Shown: positions 9,021-18,058 of the stretch, piece after piece | Layout: each line of letters begins with the position of its first letter | Position numbering within the stretch: the stretch's first letter is position 1 | Assembly (NCBI RefSeq): GCF_019457635.1 | Contig: NZ_CP080412.1 | Coordinates: 4,340,001-4,404,000, forward strand | Reading direction: 5' to 3' | Length of the DNA stretch: 64,000 bases | Origin: Shewanella mangrovisoli | GTDB lineage: Bacteria; Pseudomonadota; Gammaproteobacteria; Enterobacterales; Shewanellaceae | Program-made: the position numbers and the translations under genes | The notes under the pieces: generated by a model | The model's input: the letters and a program-made list of their open reading frames with translations, nothing else | What the model was told of the DNA's origin: nothing | The model's database searches: none

Positions 9021-9529
9021 AGCTGGGTAATAAACCTTTCGCCCTCGGGCACAGACAAAAGCAGATTGTAGCCTCGCTTCGTTGGCACTAGCACTAGCTC
9101 GGATTTATCCGTCACAGCCACAAATGCCTTACACTTCCCTTTTAGATTAAACCAGCCGAGTTGAAACCCTGGCATACCTATACCATTGGTTTTAAAGCTG
9201 GGCGTTAAATCCTGTTCCTGCTTCAAGTCGATAATGCGTGCCTGCTCGACCAGCAGCTCGGAGCGCGCTAACTGCACTTTATAGAAGGGAATATCGAGTT
9301 TTAGCTCTGTGTCGGTTAGCGCGATTTCAGCATTATGGGATTGATAAAACACCCAAGAAAATCCGCCAATCATCACGAACAAAATACCTAAGCTCGCCGA
9401 TTTCGCCACTTTCGGCATAGGTTTAACCCACAACATCCACAGCACACCAGCCAAACCTAGCAGCAAGATAATAAAGCTTAAAATGGAGGTTTGAGTCAGA
9501 GGCGCGAGGGAGAAAAACTGAGTCACCAT
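9011..9529 (-). CDS. small membrane protein with PH-like C-terminal domain
   Basis: The 172-residue product has two membrane spans, near residues 15-35 (ILSFIILLLGLAGVLWMLW) and 45-62 (ASLGILFVMIGGFSWVFYQ). A soluble beta-rich domain of about 100 residues follows and ends KRGYNLLLSVPEGERFITQLQK. That layout matches bacterial pleckstrin-homology-like membrane proteins, a fold guess from pattern only; the function is unknown. It stands alone between rarD and argA, with its stop codon inside a bidirectional terminator. Confidence 0.6.
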   Translation of the reverse strand: MVTQFFSLAPLTQTSILSFIILLLGLAGVLWMLWVKPMPKVAKSASLGILFVMIGGFSWVFYQSHNAEIALTDTELKLDIPFYKVQLARSELLVEQARIIDLKQEQDLTPSFKTNGIGMPGFQLGWFNLKGKCKAFVAVTDKSELVLVPTKRGYNLLLSVPEGERFITQLQK

Positions 9530-9632
9530 GGTGGGCAGTCCTTAAGGTAGAAAAGCTTAATCTGCCAACAAAGACATATTATGTCAACAAAAATGCCAGC
9601 GCTAGGCTGGCATCTTATCAAGCGTGAAATGC

Positions 9633-10952
9633 TTACAGATCGAGGGCGAGAATTTTAGAGCGGCGCTGATAGTTATACAGCTGCTTTTTCTTCTGCGGTA
9701 AGGCTTCCACATCTTCAATCACAAAGCCATGCTCTAAGAACCAGTGAATGCTGCGGGTAGTCAAGGCAAACAAACGGGAATAACCACGGCTACGCGCCTG
9801 ACCTATGATGTTTTTCAGCAGTAAACTACCCCTATCTGCATCGCGATAATCTGGGTGCACTACCAAACAGGCAAACTCCCCGGCGTTATCTTCCTCGAAG
9901 GGATACAGGGCAGCGCAGCCAATCACTAAACCATCACGCTCAATCAACATAAACTGCTCGATCTCAATCTCAAGCTGCTCACGACTGCGGCGCACCAAAA
10001 TGCCTTGTTCTTCCAATGGACGAATTAAGTTTAGTACGCCACCAATATCGCTAATCGACGCGCGGCGCAGACGCTCAGCGCTTTCTGTTACGATTTGCGT
10101 ACCTATGCCCTCACGGGAGAACAACTCCTGCAGCAAAGCACCGTCATCGAGGTAACTGACCAAATGACAACGTGGCACCCCATTACGGCACGCATCAATA
10201 CTCGCCTTGAGGAAAGCCATAGTGCCCACACAGGCCGAACCTTGCTCAGCAAGCTTAGTCAGAATGTTTTGCGCGTCATTTGGCATTAATTCGGCAATCA
10301 CATCGCCATTGCGATCGAGGATGCCGTTTTGCGAACTAAAGCCAATCATCTTGTCGGCCTTCAGCTTGATCGCGACTTGAGTGGCAATCTCTTCGGCGGT
10401 GAGGTTAAAGCTTTCGCCAGTGACCGATGCGGCAATCGGCCCCATCAACACGATACAGTGGTTATCGAGCTGACGCTTAAGCCCTTGAGTATCGATACGG
10501 CGCACTTTGCCGCTTAAACAAAAATCCACGCCATTATCGACCCCCAGAGGCTGGGCGATCACAAAGTTACCGCTGACTAAGTTGATTTGCGCGCCTTGCA
10601 TCGGCGTATTACTGAGGCTCATCGATAAACGCGCGGTGATATCAAACTGCAATGCGCCAGCGACCTGTTTGATCACTTTAAGCGAGTCTTCATCGGTGAT
10701 ACGTACACCTTCGTGGTAGGCGGGTTCAATCCCATTGGCTGCCAATGCCGCATCGATTTGCGGCCTCGCACCATACACTAACACCACTTTAATGCCTAAA
10801 CTGTGCAACAGGGCCACGTCATTTAAAATGCCGCGAAATTGATTTTGTGCTAAAGCCTCGCCACCCAACATCACCACAAAGGTTTTCCCTCTATGGGCAT
10901 TGACGTAAGGGGCAGAATGACGAAATCCATCAACCAGTTCAGTGGTACGCAC
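9633..10952 (-). CDS. argA: N-acetylglutamate synthase
   Basis: ArgA acetylates glutamate with acetyl-CoA, the first step of arginine synthesis. An amino-acid kinase-like domain (KTFVVMLGGEAL, VVLVYGARPQID, VLMGPIAASVTGES) is followed by a C-terminal GNAT acetyltransferase domain (ACLVVHPDYRDADRGSLLL), the classical two-domain form. I prefer the GTG at 10952 (439 residues), which has GAGGT upstream and gives the RTTELVDGFRHSAPY start seen in E. coli. The ATG at 10970 would add six residues. A tandem ARG-box region lies upstream, implying ArgR repression. Confidence 0.93.
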   Translation of the reverse strand: MRTTELVDGFRHSAPYVNAHRGKTFVVMLGGEALAQNQFRGILNDVALLHSLGIKVVLVYGARPQIDAALAANGIEPAYHEGVRITDEDSLKVIKQVAGALQFDITARLSMSLSNTPMQGAQINLVSGNFVIAQPLGVDNGVDFCLSGKVRRIDTQGLKRQLDNHCIVLMGPIAASVTGESFNLTAEEIATQVAIKLKADKMIGFSSQNGILDRNGDVIAELMPNDAQNILTKLAEQGSACVGTMAFLKASIDACRNGVPRCHLVSYLDDGALLQELFSREGIGTQIVTESAERLRRASISDIGGVLNLIRPLEEQGILVRRSREQLEIEIEQFMLIERDGLVIGCAALYPFEEDNAGEFACLVVHPDYRDADRGSLLLKNIIGQARSRGYSRLFALTTRSIHWFLEHGFVIEDVEALPQKKKQLYNYQRRSKILALDL

Positions 10953-11033
10953 GCGTTGTTTACACCTCATATTTGAGCTGGCAAAGCCGATATGGCACAC
11001 CAGGAATGAATGACTAAATCACGCGTATAGTAT

Positions 11034-11089
11034 TGCATTTTAATTCACCAATAAAGAATTTATTCTCATTAAAATGCAGTTTTAATACA
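11034..11089 (-). promoter_or_regulatory. ArgR operator region (ARG boxes) of argA
   Basis: TGCATTTTAATTCA at 11034-11047 fits the ARG-box pattern TGNATWWWWATNCA. Two weaker boxes follow at about 21-base spacing (11055-11068 and 11076-11089). TGCATTTTAAT also forms an 11-bp inverted repeat with 11068-11078. Tandem boxes ahead of argA match known ArgR repression; only the first box is convincing. Confidence 0.6.
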
Positions 11090-11224
11090 ATAAAGTGCTT
11101 ATATTTTCAAAAAATTGCATTTTTGATAAATGATCACATTTTTTTAACCAAATGCGATTTCGTAGCACTGCCGAGCATGGGACAGATTTATCTCAACTTG
11201 ATGACGAGAAGCCGAAAAAAGACC

Positions 11225-11254
11225 AAAAAAAAGCCCCTTAGATAAGGGGCTTTT
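11225..11254 (-). terminator. rpmBG terminator
   Basis: Eleven-bp arms AAAAGCCCCTT (11229-11239) and AAGGGGCTTTT (11244-11254), with a U-run on the minus strand, lie about 20 bases after the rpmG stop. This is a strong rho-independent terminator. Confidence 0.9.
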
Positions 11255-11274
11255 CTCGAAACACTAAACAAGGA

Positions 11275-11448
11275 TTACTTGATTTTTGCTTCTTTGTAGA
11301 TAACGTGCTGACGAATAACTGGATCAAATTTTTTGATTTCCATTTTTTCTGGCATGTTACGCTTGTTTTTTTCAGTTGTGTAGAAGTGACCAGTTTTAGC
11401 TGTAGAAACTAATTTGATCTTCTCACGATTACCTTTAGCTTTAGCCAT
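11275..11448 (-). CDS. rpmG: 50S ribosomal protein L33
   Basis: This 57-residue basic protein begins MAKAKGNREKIKLVSTAKTG, followed by HFYTTEKNKRNMPEKMEIKKFDP; this is L33 without the zinc cysteines (C- form). It is a structural component of the large ribosomal subunit. It follows rpmB by 6 bases in the usual rpmB-rpmG operon and is closed by a strong terminator. Confidence 0.97.
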   Translation of the reverse strand: MAKAKGNREKIKLVSTAKTGHFYTTEKNKRNMPEKMEIKKFDPVIRQHVIYKEAKIK

Positions 11449-11454
11449 GATCTA

Positions 11455-11691
11455 TTACACCTTCTCGCCACGGGCACGAAGTTCAGCAACAACAACTTCA
11501 ATACCTTTCTTATCGATCAGACGGATACCTTTAGTAGATACACGTAACTGTACGAAACGTTTTTCTTCTTCTAACCAGAAACGGTGGTTTTGCAGGTTAG
11601 GTAAAAAACGACGACGGGTCGCGTTTTTTGCGTGCGAACGGTTGTTACCAACCATCGGCTTCTTGCCAGTAACTTGGCATACTCTTGACAT
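11455..11691 (-). CDS. rpmB: 50S ribosomal protein L28
   Basis: The product is 78 residues, beginning SRVCQVTGKKPMVGNNRSHA and continuing ATRRRFLPNLQNHRFWLEEEKRFV, which is L28. ATG 11691 is preceded by GGAG; the frame extends five codons further without need. It is the first gene of rpmBG, driven by a consensus promoter about 90 bases upstream. Confidence 0.97.
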   Translation of the reverse strand: MSRVCQVTGKKPMVGNNRSHAKNATRRRFLPNLQNHRFWLEEEKRFVQLRVSTKGIRLIDKKGIEVVVAELRARGEKV

Positions 11692-11776
11692 GTCAGTCTT
11701 CTCCAAAAAACAATTTTAACGCTCGAGCATTAATGTACCTCGTATGGCCGTCGCCCGAGGCACAAAGAGGGCGCAT

Positions 11777-11805
11777 TTTATACACGATCATAGAGGTAAG
11801 ATCAA
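11777..11805 (-). promoter_or_regulatory. rpmBG sigma-70 promoter
   Basis: On the minus strand TTGATC (11805-11800) and TATAAA (11782-11777) are 17 bases apart, upstream of rpmB, and the expected start of transcription is near 11770. The -35 lies only 9 bases after the radC stop. Confidence 0.75.
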
Positions 11806-11813
11806 GCGTTAGA

Positions 11814-12491
11814 TTAATTAATCCAGCCTCGTTCCGCGAAGGAAACTATCTCTCGATCACCAACAACCATATGGTCCAGTAAGGATACGTCTATGGTTGC
11901 TAACGCATTTTTTAATCGCTCAGTTATTCGTCTGTCAGCCTGACTGGGCTCGGCAATACCAGACGGATGATTGTGACACACTATGACGGCAGCAGCCTTT
12001 TTCTCCAGCACTAGGCTCACCACTTCACGTGGATACACCGAAGCTGAATCTATTGTTCCGCGGAATAATTCGACGAATTGAATCACTCTATGCTGGCTAT
12101 CCAGCAGCAAAATTGCGAACACTTCATAGGAGCGGTCAGCTAATTGTCTCATTAAATAATCCCGAGTTAAATCGGGATTTGTCAAAACCTGACCTCTCTG
12201 CAGGTTTTCTTGTGCCACACGCCTCGCTAATTCAGCCGCGGCTTGAAGCTGGGCGTATTTTACAGGCCCCACGCCCGGAAGTCGACACACCTGATGCTTT
12301 GGTGCGCAAAGTAAGCTTCTTAATCCACCAAATTCATGAATGAGTGAGCGTGCAAGGTCGACCGCATTCAAACCGCTCAGCCCATTTCGCAGTAAAACGG
12401 CCAGTAATTCTGCATCCGAGAGATGGGCGGCGCCTTTTACCAATAATTTATCCCGCGGACCTTCACCCTCGGGCCAATCCTTAATCGCCAT
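11814..12491 (-). CDS. radC: RadC family JAB-domain protein
   Basis: The 225-residue protein has an N-terminal helix-hairpin-helix region (LPGVGPVKYAQLQAA) and a C-terminal RadC/JAB metalloprotein domain with HNHPSGIAEPSQADRRIT. These are the HxH...S..D metal ligands of the JAMM-like fold. The early DNA-repair assignment in E. coli was later questioned, so the function stays open. The location, upstream of rpmBG and divergent from coaBC, is conserved in Enterobacterales and relatives. Confidence 0.93.
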   Translation of the reverse strand: MAIKDWPEGEGPRDKLLVKGAAHLSDAELLAVLLRNGLSGLNAVDLARSLIHEFGGLRSLLCAPKHQVCRLPGVGPVKYAQLQAAAELARRVAQENLQRGQVLTNPDLTRDYLMRQLADRSYEVFAILLLDSQHRVIQFVELFRGTIDSASVYPREVVSLVLEKKAAAVIVCHNHPSGIAEPSQADRRITERLKNALATIDVSLLDHMVVGDREIVSFAERGWIN

Positions 12492-12612
12492 ACGACCTCC
12501 CTGTCAGCGCGAATTTTCACTTTAGACAAGTATGGACGAGATTTTTTGAACTGGGACAGTCACGCCAATTAGTCGCTTTGTGGTATGGTTGGCAACATTA
12601 TTTCAATCTCGG

Positions 12613-13842
12613 ATGATGTCTGTGAGCCTGATAACGAAAAACGTCCTACTGGGTATTGGTGGCGGCATAGCGGCCTACAAAAGTGCGGATTTAGTGCGCC
12701 GCTTAAAAGAACGCGGCTTTGATGTGCGCGTGGTGATGAGCCAAAGCGCCATGGAATTTATTACCCCTCTCACTCTGCAAGCCTTATCAGGCCATCCCGT
12801 GGCATCAAGTTTACTCGATCCGGCTGCCGAAGCGGCAATGGGTCATATCGAGCTCGCGCGCTGGGCGGATTTAATGATTATCGCCCCCGCCACCGCGAAT
12901 TTGCTGGCCCGTATCAATACGGGCATGGCGGATGAGCTTATCACCACCACTTGCCTTGCGACCGAAGCGCCGATAGCCCTGTGTCCCGCGATGAATCAGC
13001 AGATGTATCGCAATGCGGCCACTCAAGCCAATTTAGCGAGTTTACAAGGCCGAGGTTATACCCTGTGGGGCCCCGCCAGCGGCAGCCAAGCCTGTGGCGA
13101 AGTAGGCCCTGGTCGTATGCTCGAACCGTTAGAAATCGCAGAATTAGCCAGTCGCTTTTTTGCAACAAAAGATGTCTATGCTGAACAGGAAACTCAGCCG
13201 CTAGCGGGCCAGTCGGTGCTCATTACCGCAGGACCAACCCGCGAAGCCATCGATCCGGTGCGTTATATCTCTAATCACAGCTCAGGCAAGATGGGATTCG
13301 CCTTAGCAAAAGCCGCCGCCGACATGGGCGCCGCTGTGACCTTGGTCTCAGGTCCAGTAAATTTAGCAACCCCTGAGGGGGTGACGCGAATCAATGTCGA
13401 ATCCGCGCAAAACATGCTCGACGCTGTGATGGATAATGTTGATAAAAAAGATATTTTCATTGGCTGCGCGGCGGTTGCCGACTATCGCGTCAGCGATATT
13501 GCGGACTGTAAGATCAAAAAGTCCGCCGAAGAAATGCAACTTGCGCTGGTGAGGAATCCTGATATCTTAGCGACGGTCGCAAGCTTGGCAAACCGTCCTT
13601 TTGTGGTGGGATTTGCCGCCGAAACCCATGATGTAGAAACCTACGCCCGCGATAAACTCAAACGCAAAAACTTGAATATGATCGCCGCAAACGATGTATC
13701 CGTTGCTGGCCTTGGCTTTAATGCCGATGCCAATGCCCTGCGTGTATTCTGGCCGCAGGGTAGTCAAGATTTGCCTGCTACCGATAAGCTCACGTTGGCT
13801 CGGCAATTACTTTCGTTGATAGTGAAAGAAAAAACAAAATAA
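12613..13842 (+). CDS. coaBC: bifunctional phosphopantothenoylcysteine decarboxylase/synthase
   Basis: CoaBC ligates cysteine to phosphopantothenate (CoaB, C-terminal) and decarboxylates the product (CoaC, N-terminal FMN domain) in coenzyme A synthesis. The CoaC half shows LLGIGGGIAAYKS, the H-containing AMGHIELARWADLMIIAPATANLLARI stretch and ALCPAMNQQMY. The CoaB half shows ITAGPTREAIDPVRYISNHSSGKMGFALA. ATG 12613 or 12616 gives a protein of about 409 residues; the ribosome site is weak, so the start is uncertain by a few codons. The dut start codon directly follows the stop. Confidence 0.95.
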   Translation: MMSVSLITKNVLLGIGGGIAAYKSADLVRRLKERGFDVRVVMSQSAMEFITPLTLQALSGHPVASSLLDPAAEAAMGHIELARWADLMIIAPATANLLARINTGMADELITTTCLATEAPIALCPAMNQQMYRNAATQANLASLQGRGYTLWGPASGSQACGEVGPGRMLEPLEIAELASRFFATKDVYAEQETQPLAGQSVLITAGPTREAIDPVRYISNHSSGKMGFALAKAAADMGAAVTLVSGPVNLATPEGVTRINVESAQNMLDAVMDNVDKKDIFIGCAAVADYRVSDIADCKIKKSAEEMQLALVRNPDILATVASLANRPFVVGFAAETHDVETYARDKLKRKNLNMIAANDVSVAGLGFNADANALRVFWPQGSQDLPATDKLTLARQLLSLIVKEKTK

Positions 13843-14301
13843 ATGAAAACACCGATTGAATTAAAGATCCTCGATTCCCGTATTGGCTCTGAATTTCCCC
13901 TGCCCGCCTATGCCACGCCTGGCAGCGCGGGAATGGATCTTCGCGCCATGATAGATACCACAATGACGATAGCCCCAGGTGAGACTCAGTTAATCCCTAC
14001 AGGCATCGCCATCCACGTGGCAGACCCTGGACTTGCCGCCGTGATCCTGCCCCGTTCAGGCCTTGGCCATAAGCACGGTATCGTACTCGGCAATCTAGTT
14101 GGGCTTATCGATTCAGATTATCAAGGTCCCTTGATGGTTTCTTGCTGGAACCGCAGCGATACCCCATTTACGTTAGAAATTGGTGATCGTCTCGCACAAC
14201 TCGTGTTTGTTCCAGTGGTACAAGCACAATTCAAACTCGTTGATGAGTTCGACAGCTCAGATCGTGGTGAAGGTGGATTTGGCCATTCTGGCACTAAATA
14301 A
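13843..14301 (+). CDS. dut: dUTP diphosphatase
   Basis: Dut hydrolyses dUTP to dUMP and pyrophosphate, keeping uracil out of DNA and supplying thymidylate synthesis. The 152-residue trimeric-type enzyme has motif 1 PGSAGMDLRA, motif 2 PRSGLGHKHGIVL, motif 3 GNLVGLIDSDYQGPL, motif 4 and the C-terminal motif 5 RGEGGFGHSGTK. The ATG directly abuts the coaBC stop, and slmA follows 30 bases later, the conserved coaBC-dut-slmA cluster. Confidence 0.97.
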   Translation: MKTPIELKILDSRIGSEFPLPAYATPGSAGMDLRAMIDTTMTIAPGETQLIPTGIAIHVADPGLAAVILPRSGLGHKHGIVLGNLVGLIDSDYQGPLMVSCWNRSDTPFTLEIGDRLAQLVFVPVVQAQFKLVDEFDSSDRGEGGFGHSGTK

Positions 14302-14331
14302 CCGGCATCGATATTGAGCAAGGATACTGCA

Positions 14332-14925
14332 ATGGCTGTAAGCCCAAAAATTAATCGTCGTGAACACATACTGCAATGCCTAGCGCAAATGCTAGAAACC
14401 AGCCCAGGACAACGTATTACCACCGCTAAACTCGCCTCTGAGGTCGGTGTATCGGAAGCGGCCCTCTATCGCCACTTTCCGAGTAAGGCGCGGATGTTTG
14501 AAGGGTTAATTGAATTTATTGAAGAGTCATTACTCTCCCGCATCAATATCATCATGGACGATGAAAAAGACACCATGAGACGTTGCCAATTAGTGCTACA
14601 ACTGCTGTTGATTTTCGCCGAGCGCAACCCTGGGATCTCTCGGGTACTCAATGGCGATGCACTCTTAGGTGAAAACGAGCGTCTACGCAGTCGTATCAGC
14701 ACCCTATTTGCCAAAATTGAAACTCAACTCAAGCAAATTCTGCGAGAAAAAACCCTACGTGAAGGGAAAGGCTTTAATTTAGATGAGGCTATTTTAGCTA
14801 ATTTGCTGTTAGCTTTCGCTGAGGGACGAATTGCTCAATTTGTCCGCAGCGAGTTTAAACTCAAACCAACGCAGCACTTCGATGAACAGTGGCGCTTTAT
14901 TCAGCATCAGCTGTTACAAAGCTAA
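14332..14925 (+). CDS. slmA: nucleoid occlusion factor SlmA
   Basis: SlmA is a TetR-fold DNA-binding protein that blocks FtsZ ring assembly over the nucleoid. The 197-residue product has the helix-turn-helix RITTAKLASEVGVSEAALYRHF and the C-terminal RIAQFVRSEFKLKPTQHFDEQW typical of SlmA. ATG 14332 has AAGGA upstream; an earlier in-frame TTG is unlikely. It ends the coaBC-dut-slmA cluster and is followed by a strong terminator. Confidence 0.95.
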   Translation: MAVSPKINRREHILQCLAQMLETSPGQRITTAKLASEVGVSEAALYRHFPSKARMFEGLIEFIEESLLSRINIIMDDEKDTMRRCQLVLQLLLIFAERNPGISRVLNGDALLGENERLRSRISTLFAKIETQLKQILREKTLREGKGFNLDEAILANLLLAFAEGRIAQFVRSEFKLKPTQHFDEQWRFIQHQLLQS

Positions 14926-14939
14926 TGATTTTTCAATAC

Positions 14940-14968
14940 AAAGGACGGTAATCACCGTCCTTTCTTTT
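14940..14968 (+). terminator. terminator after slmA
   Basis: Ten-bp arms AAAGGACGGT (14940-14949) and ACCGTCCTTT (14954-14963) are followed by CTTTTAT. This is a clear rho-independent terminator for the coaBC-dut-slmA operon. Confidence 0.88.
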
Positions 14969-15060
14969 ATCCCCCACGCCTTGTATCGGTATTTCTTTTG
15001 TTTTAATCTCAAGTAAACATTTTCAAAACAAAAACCACAATAATATTACAAGGATGTCAG

Positions 15061-17046
15061 ATGAAATCTTTGCCATTTGCTGCATTGGCCGTAATTTGCT
15101 TGCCTATTATGCCTTTCAGCACATTCGCGGCCGAAACCTCGGCGGCAAATGCCCTGTCACAATCCCAATTATTCAGTCGCGGTAACGAGTACTCTAACGT
15201 CAAGATCTCACCTACCGGCAAATACTTAAGTGCAATTACCAGTGTTGAGGGGAAAAATGTACTTATAGTATTGGATGCTCAAACCAAAAAACTGCTGAAT
15301 GCGATCCGCTTCCCAGGTAACGCACAGGTAGGCACCTATGAATGGGCCAATAGCGAGCGCATTGTACTGGCCAAAGAATACCTTAAGGGTTGGACCGATG
15401 TACCCCAATACTACGGCGAATTAATGGCGGTCAACGCCGATGGTTCTCGCCCTAAATATCTATTTGGATATAACAGCGGCGAGCAACAGACAGGCTCAAA
15501 TATCAAGAAAAACACAGCCATAAGTGCCACAGCATTCATTCTGGATCCTCTACCGGATGATGAACGCTATATGCTGGTCAATGCGCTCCCGTGGACTGGT
15601 GCCCCAGACTTGAGTGAAACTCCTCAGGATGTCTACCGCGTTGACCTTTTTAGCGGGGTTCGTAAACGCATAACTGGCTCCCCCATTGGCCGAGCACGCT
15701 TTATGACTGACCATGATGGTGAAGTCCGCTTTGTGGCAGGGGAAGATGGCAAAAACATCACTAAAGTCTTTTACCGCAAAGATGGCGAATGGATAAACAC
15801 CGATAAACTTAACCTTGGCTTAAGTGATTTTACACCTATCTCTTTTGCTGATAATAAAAATAGTATTTACGCCGCAGGCCGAGTGGGTAACGAAACCTTA
15901 GGCGTCTATCGCATCAATCTCGAAACAGGCGAGAAGGCCGAGATCATTCAAGATGAGGTGGTTGATCCCAGCAACTTCTGGATCAATGGCACCAATAAGC
16001 AGCTCTATGCCGTTGAATTTGAAAATGGCTATCCCAGTTATGCCTTTGTCGATAATAACGACAACCACGCCAAACTACTTAAGGATTTAATTGCAGCTCT
16101 ACCCGGGCATCAAGTACGAATTGTCAGCGAAACCCGTAATGGCGAGCAACTGGTGGTGATTGCATTTAACGATCGCAATCCTGGTGATTACTATGTGTTT
16201 GATACGAAAAAGCTCAAGCTAGAGTATCTAGCCGCCGCCCGCAAATGGCTCGACCCCGAAAAAATGGCGGAGGTTAAACCTATTAGTTTCACCAACCGTG
16301 ATGGCCAGAAAATCCATGGCTACTTAACCTTACCCTTCGGCAAAGAAGCCAAAAATCTCCCTTTGGTCGTCAATCCCCATGGTGGTCCCCACGGCATTCG
16401 TGACTGGTGGGGCTTTGACCCACAAAACCAACTACTTGCTCAAAATGGTATGGCGGTGTTGCAGGTTAACTTCCGCGGTTCAGGTGGTTATGGCGAGCGT
16501 TTCGAGCAAGCAGGCTATCAAAAGTGGGGATCGGATATTCAGCACGACATTATCGATGCAACTCAATATGTGATTGATCAAGGCTTTGCCGATAAGGGAC
16601 GGGTGTGTATCGCAGGCGGTAGCTTTGGCGGCTATAGCGCACTACAAAGCGCCGTATTAGCGCCCGATATGTTTAAATGCGCGGTTGGGTTTGCCGGTGT
16701 TTATGATCTAGAGTTGATGTTTGATGAAGGTGACGTCGCTAGAACACGTTCAGGCACAAGCTATCTTAAGGACGTACTCGGCCAAGACAAAGCCATCCTA
16801 AAAGCCATGTCTCCCTCAGAGAACGTTGCTAAATTAAAAGCGAACCTCTTACTGGTGCACGGTGGTGACGATGAGCGAGCGCCGATTGAACAGCTCGAAT
16901 CACTCGAAAAAGCCCTCAAAGCCCATAATTATCCCTATCAAAAACTGGTGATGGATAACGAAGGCCATGGTTTTTATAACGATGAGCATAGAGCCAAGTA
17001 TTACGATCAGATGCTGAGTTTCTTAAAAACCAACTTAAAACTTTAG
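15061..17046 (+). CDS. secreted S9 family prolyl oligopeptidase-like peptidase
   Basis: This 661-residue exported serine peptidase has a signal peptide ending near STFAAE. A beta-propeller-like region runs to about residue 400 and an alpha/beta hydrolase domain follows. The catalytic triad can be placed: Ser521 in GGSFGGYSAL, Asp604 in GDDERAPIE and His636 in NEGHGFYND. The oxyanion region is VVNPHGGPHGIRDWWGF. S9C (acylaminoacyl-type) relatives degrade peptides in the periplasm of many marine gammaproteobacteria; the substrate here is unknown. It is monocistronic, with hairpins on both sides. Confidence 0.9.
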   Translation: MKSLPFAALAVICLPIMPFSTFAAETSAANALSQSQLFSRGNEYSNVKISPTGKYLSAITSVEGKNVLIVLDAQTKKLLNAIRFPGNAQVGTYEWANSERIVLAKEYLKGWTDVPQYYGELMAVNADGSRPKYLFGYNSGEQQTGSNIKKNTAISATAFILDPLPDDERYMLVNALPWTGAPDLSETPQDVYRVDLFSGVRKRITGSPIGRARFMTDHDGEVRFVAGEDGKNITKVFYRKDGEWINTDKLNLGLSDFTPISFADNKNSIYAAGRVGNETLGVYRINLETGEKAEIIQDEVVDPSNFWINGTNKQLYAVEFENGYPSYAFVDNNDNHAKLLKDLIAALPGHQVRIVSETRNGEQLVVIAFNDRNPGDYYVFDTKKLKLEYLAAARKWLDPEKMAEVKPISFTNRDGQKIHGYLTLPFGKEAKNLPLVVNPHGGPHGIRDWWGFDPQNQLLAQNGMAVLQVNFRGSGGYGERFEQAGYQKWGSDIQHDIIDATQYVIDQGFADKGRVCIAGGSFGGYSALQSAVLAPDMFKCAVGFAGVYDLELMFDEGDVARTRSGTSYLKDVLGQDKAILKAMSPSENVAKLKANLLLVHGGDDERAPIEQLESLEKALKAHNYPYQKLVMDNEGHGFYNDEHRAKYYDQMLSFLKTNLKL

Positions 17047-17062
17047 TACTCACTAAAATAAC

Positions 17063-17135
17063 CATTATCTTCATCAAGATAATGATGTTTTGGCGCCCCG
17101 ATGAGCCGATAATCGATAAGGACTATCGGCTTTTT
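17063..17135 (+). terminator. tandem terminator hairpins after the S9 peptidase
   Basis: Two hairpins follow the stop codon: CATTATCTT/AAGATAATG (17063-17071 and 17076-17084), then AGCCGATA/TATCGGCT (17104-17111 and 17124-17131) with TTTT after it. The second is the better terminator. Confidence 0.7.
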
Positions 17136-17313
17136 CATCTTCAGCGTGAGCGTTTTTTGGTATGAATTATCCGCAATTCGCGCTATTCTCCCCCACCTTG
17201 TTCTTACCCAGATAAGAACCAGTCGATTTGTACCTGAGTTCACCCATTGTACAAACTCAGTTTAGGGTGCTAGGTTTTCAGTGATAGCCGCTACTGCAGT
17301 AGTGGAGGATAAG

Positions 17314-17964
17314 ATGGCATTAAGTGAAGCAGCAGTAAAAGTACAAGCCGCCCTACAAGAACGCGGACTTGAAACCCCCATGCTCCCCAATGTGTTTACG
17401 CCTGAAGAGCGTAAGGACAAGATTGAATTCCATATGAAGGAAATCCTGACGCTAATGTCACTGGATCTTTCCGACGACAGTCTTGCCGATACTCCACGCC
17501 GCATCGCCAAAATGTATGTCGATGAGATTTTCTCAGGCCTCGACTATGAAAACTTCCCGAAGATCACTGTCATTGATAATAAAATGGGTTTCGATGAGAT
17601 GGTGCGCGTGCAGGATATCAGCCTGACCAGTACCTGTGAGCATCACTTAGTCACTATCGATGGCACAGCGACGATCGCTTATATTCCTCGTAAGAAAATT
17701 ATAGGTTTATCAAAGATTAACCGCATAGTGCGTTTCTTCTCCCAGCGTCCACAGGTGCAAGAGCGCTTAACTCAGCAAGTGTTAGTAGCCTTGCAAACCC
17801 TGCTCGAAACCAAAGACGTAGCAGTGAAAATGGATGCGGTGCATTACTGCGTCAAATCACGCGGCGTGATGGACTCCACCAGCTCCACCACGACCACCGC
17901 CTTAGGGGGCATTTTTAAATCTAACCCCGCCACCCGTGCCGAGTTTTTAAATCAATCCAAATAA
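17314..17964 (+). CDS. folE: GTP cyclohydrolase I
   Basis: FolE converts GTP to dihydroneopterin triphosphate, the first step of folate synthesis. The 216-residue protein carries the zinc motif TSTCEHHLVTIDG, the IAYIPRKKIIGLSKINRIV core, and the C-terminal HYCVKSRGVMDSTSSTTT with its conserved zinc-site cysteine. ATG 17314 has an excellent GGAGG at 17303. An in-frame GTG 33 bases upstream is not needed. A bidirectional terminator follows. Confidence 0.96.
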   Translation: MALSEAAVKVQAALQERGLETPMLPNVFTPEERKDKIEFHMKEILTLMSLDLSDDSLADTPRRIAKMYVDEIFSGLDYENFPKITVIDNKMGFDEMVRVQDISLTSTCEHHLVTIDGTATIAYIPRKKIIGLSKINRIVRFFSQRPQVQERLTQQVLVALQTLLETKDVAVKMDAVHYCVKSRGVMDSTSSTTTTALGGIFKSNPATRAEFLNQSK

Positions 17965-17989
17965 GCTGTTAGATTTAATCAGGGCATAA

Positions 17990-18026
17990 AAAAACGCTGC
18001 CATTCTTATTGAATCGCAGCGTTTTT
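17990..18026. terminator. bidirectional terminator between folE and pyrE
   Basis: Arms AAAAACGCTGC (17990-18000) and GCAGCGTTTTT (18016-18026) pair perfectly and have A/T tails on both sides, serving the convergent folE and pyrE. Confidence 0.9.
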
Positions 18027-18058
18027 GTTTTAGCGGTTTATAACCCGCTTAAGCCTCA

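Noticed and set aside
11033..11245. Small frame covering the argA upstream region
   Set aside because: It overlaps ARG boxes and the rpmBG terminator and lacks a ribosome site.
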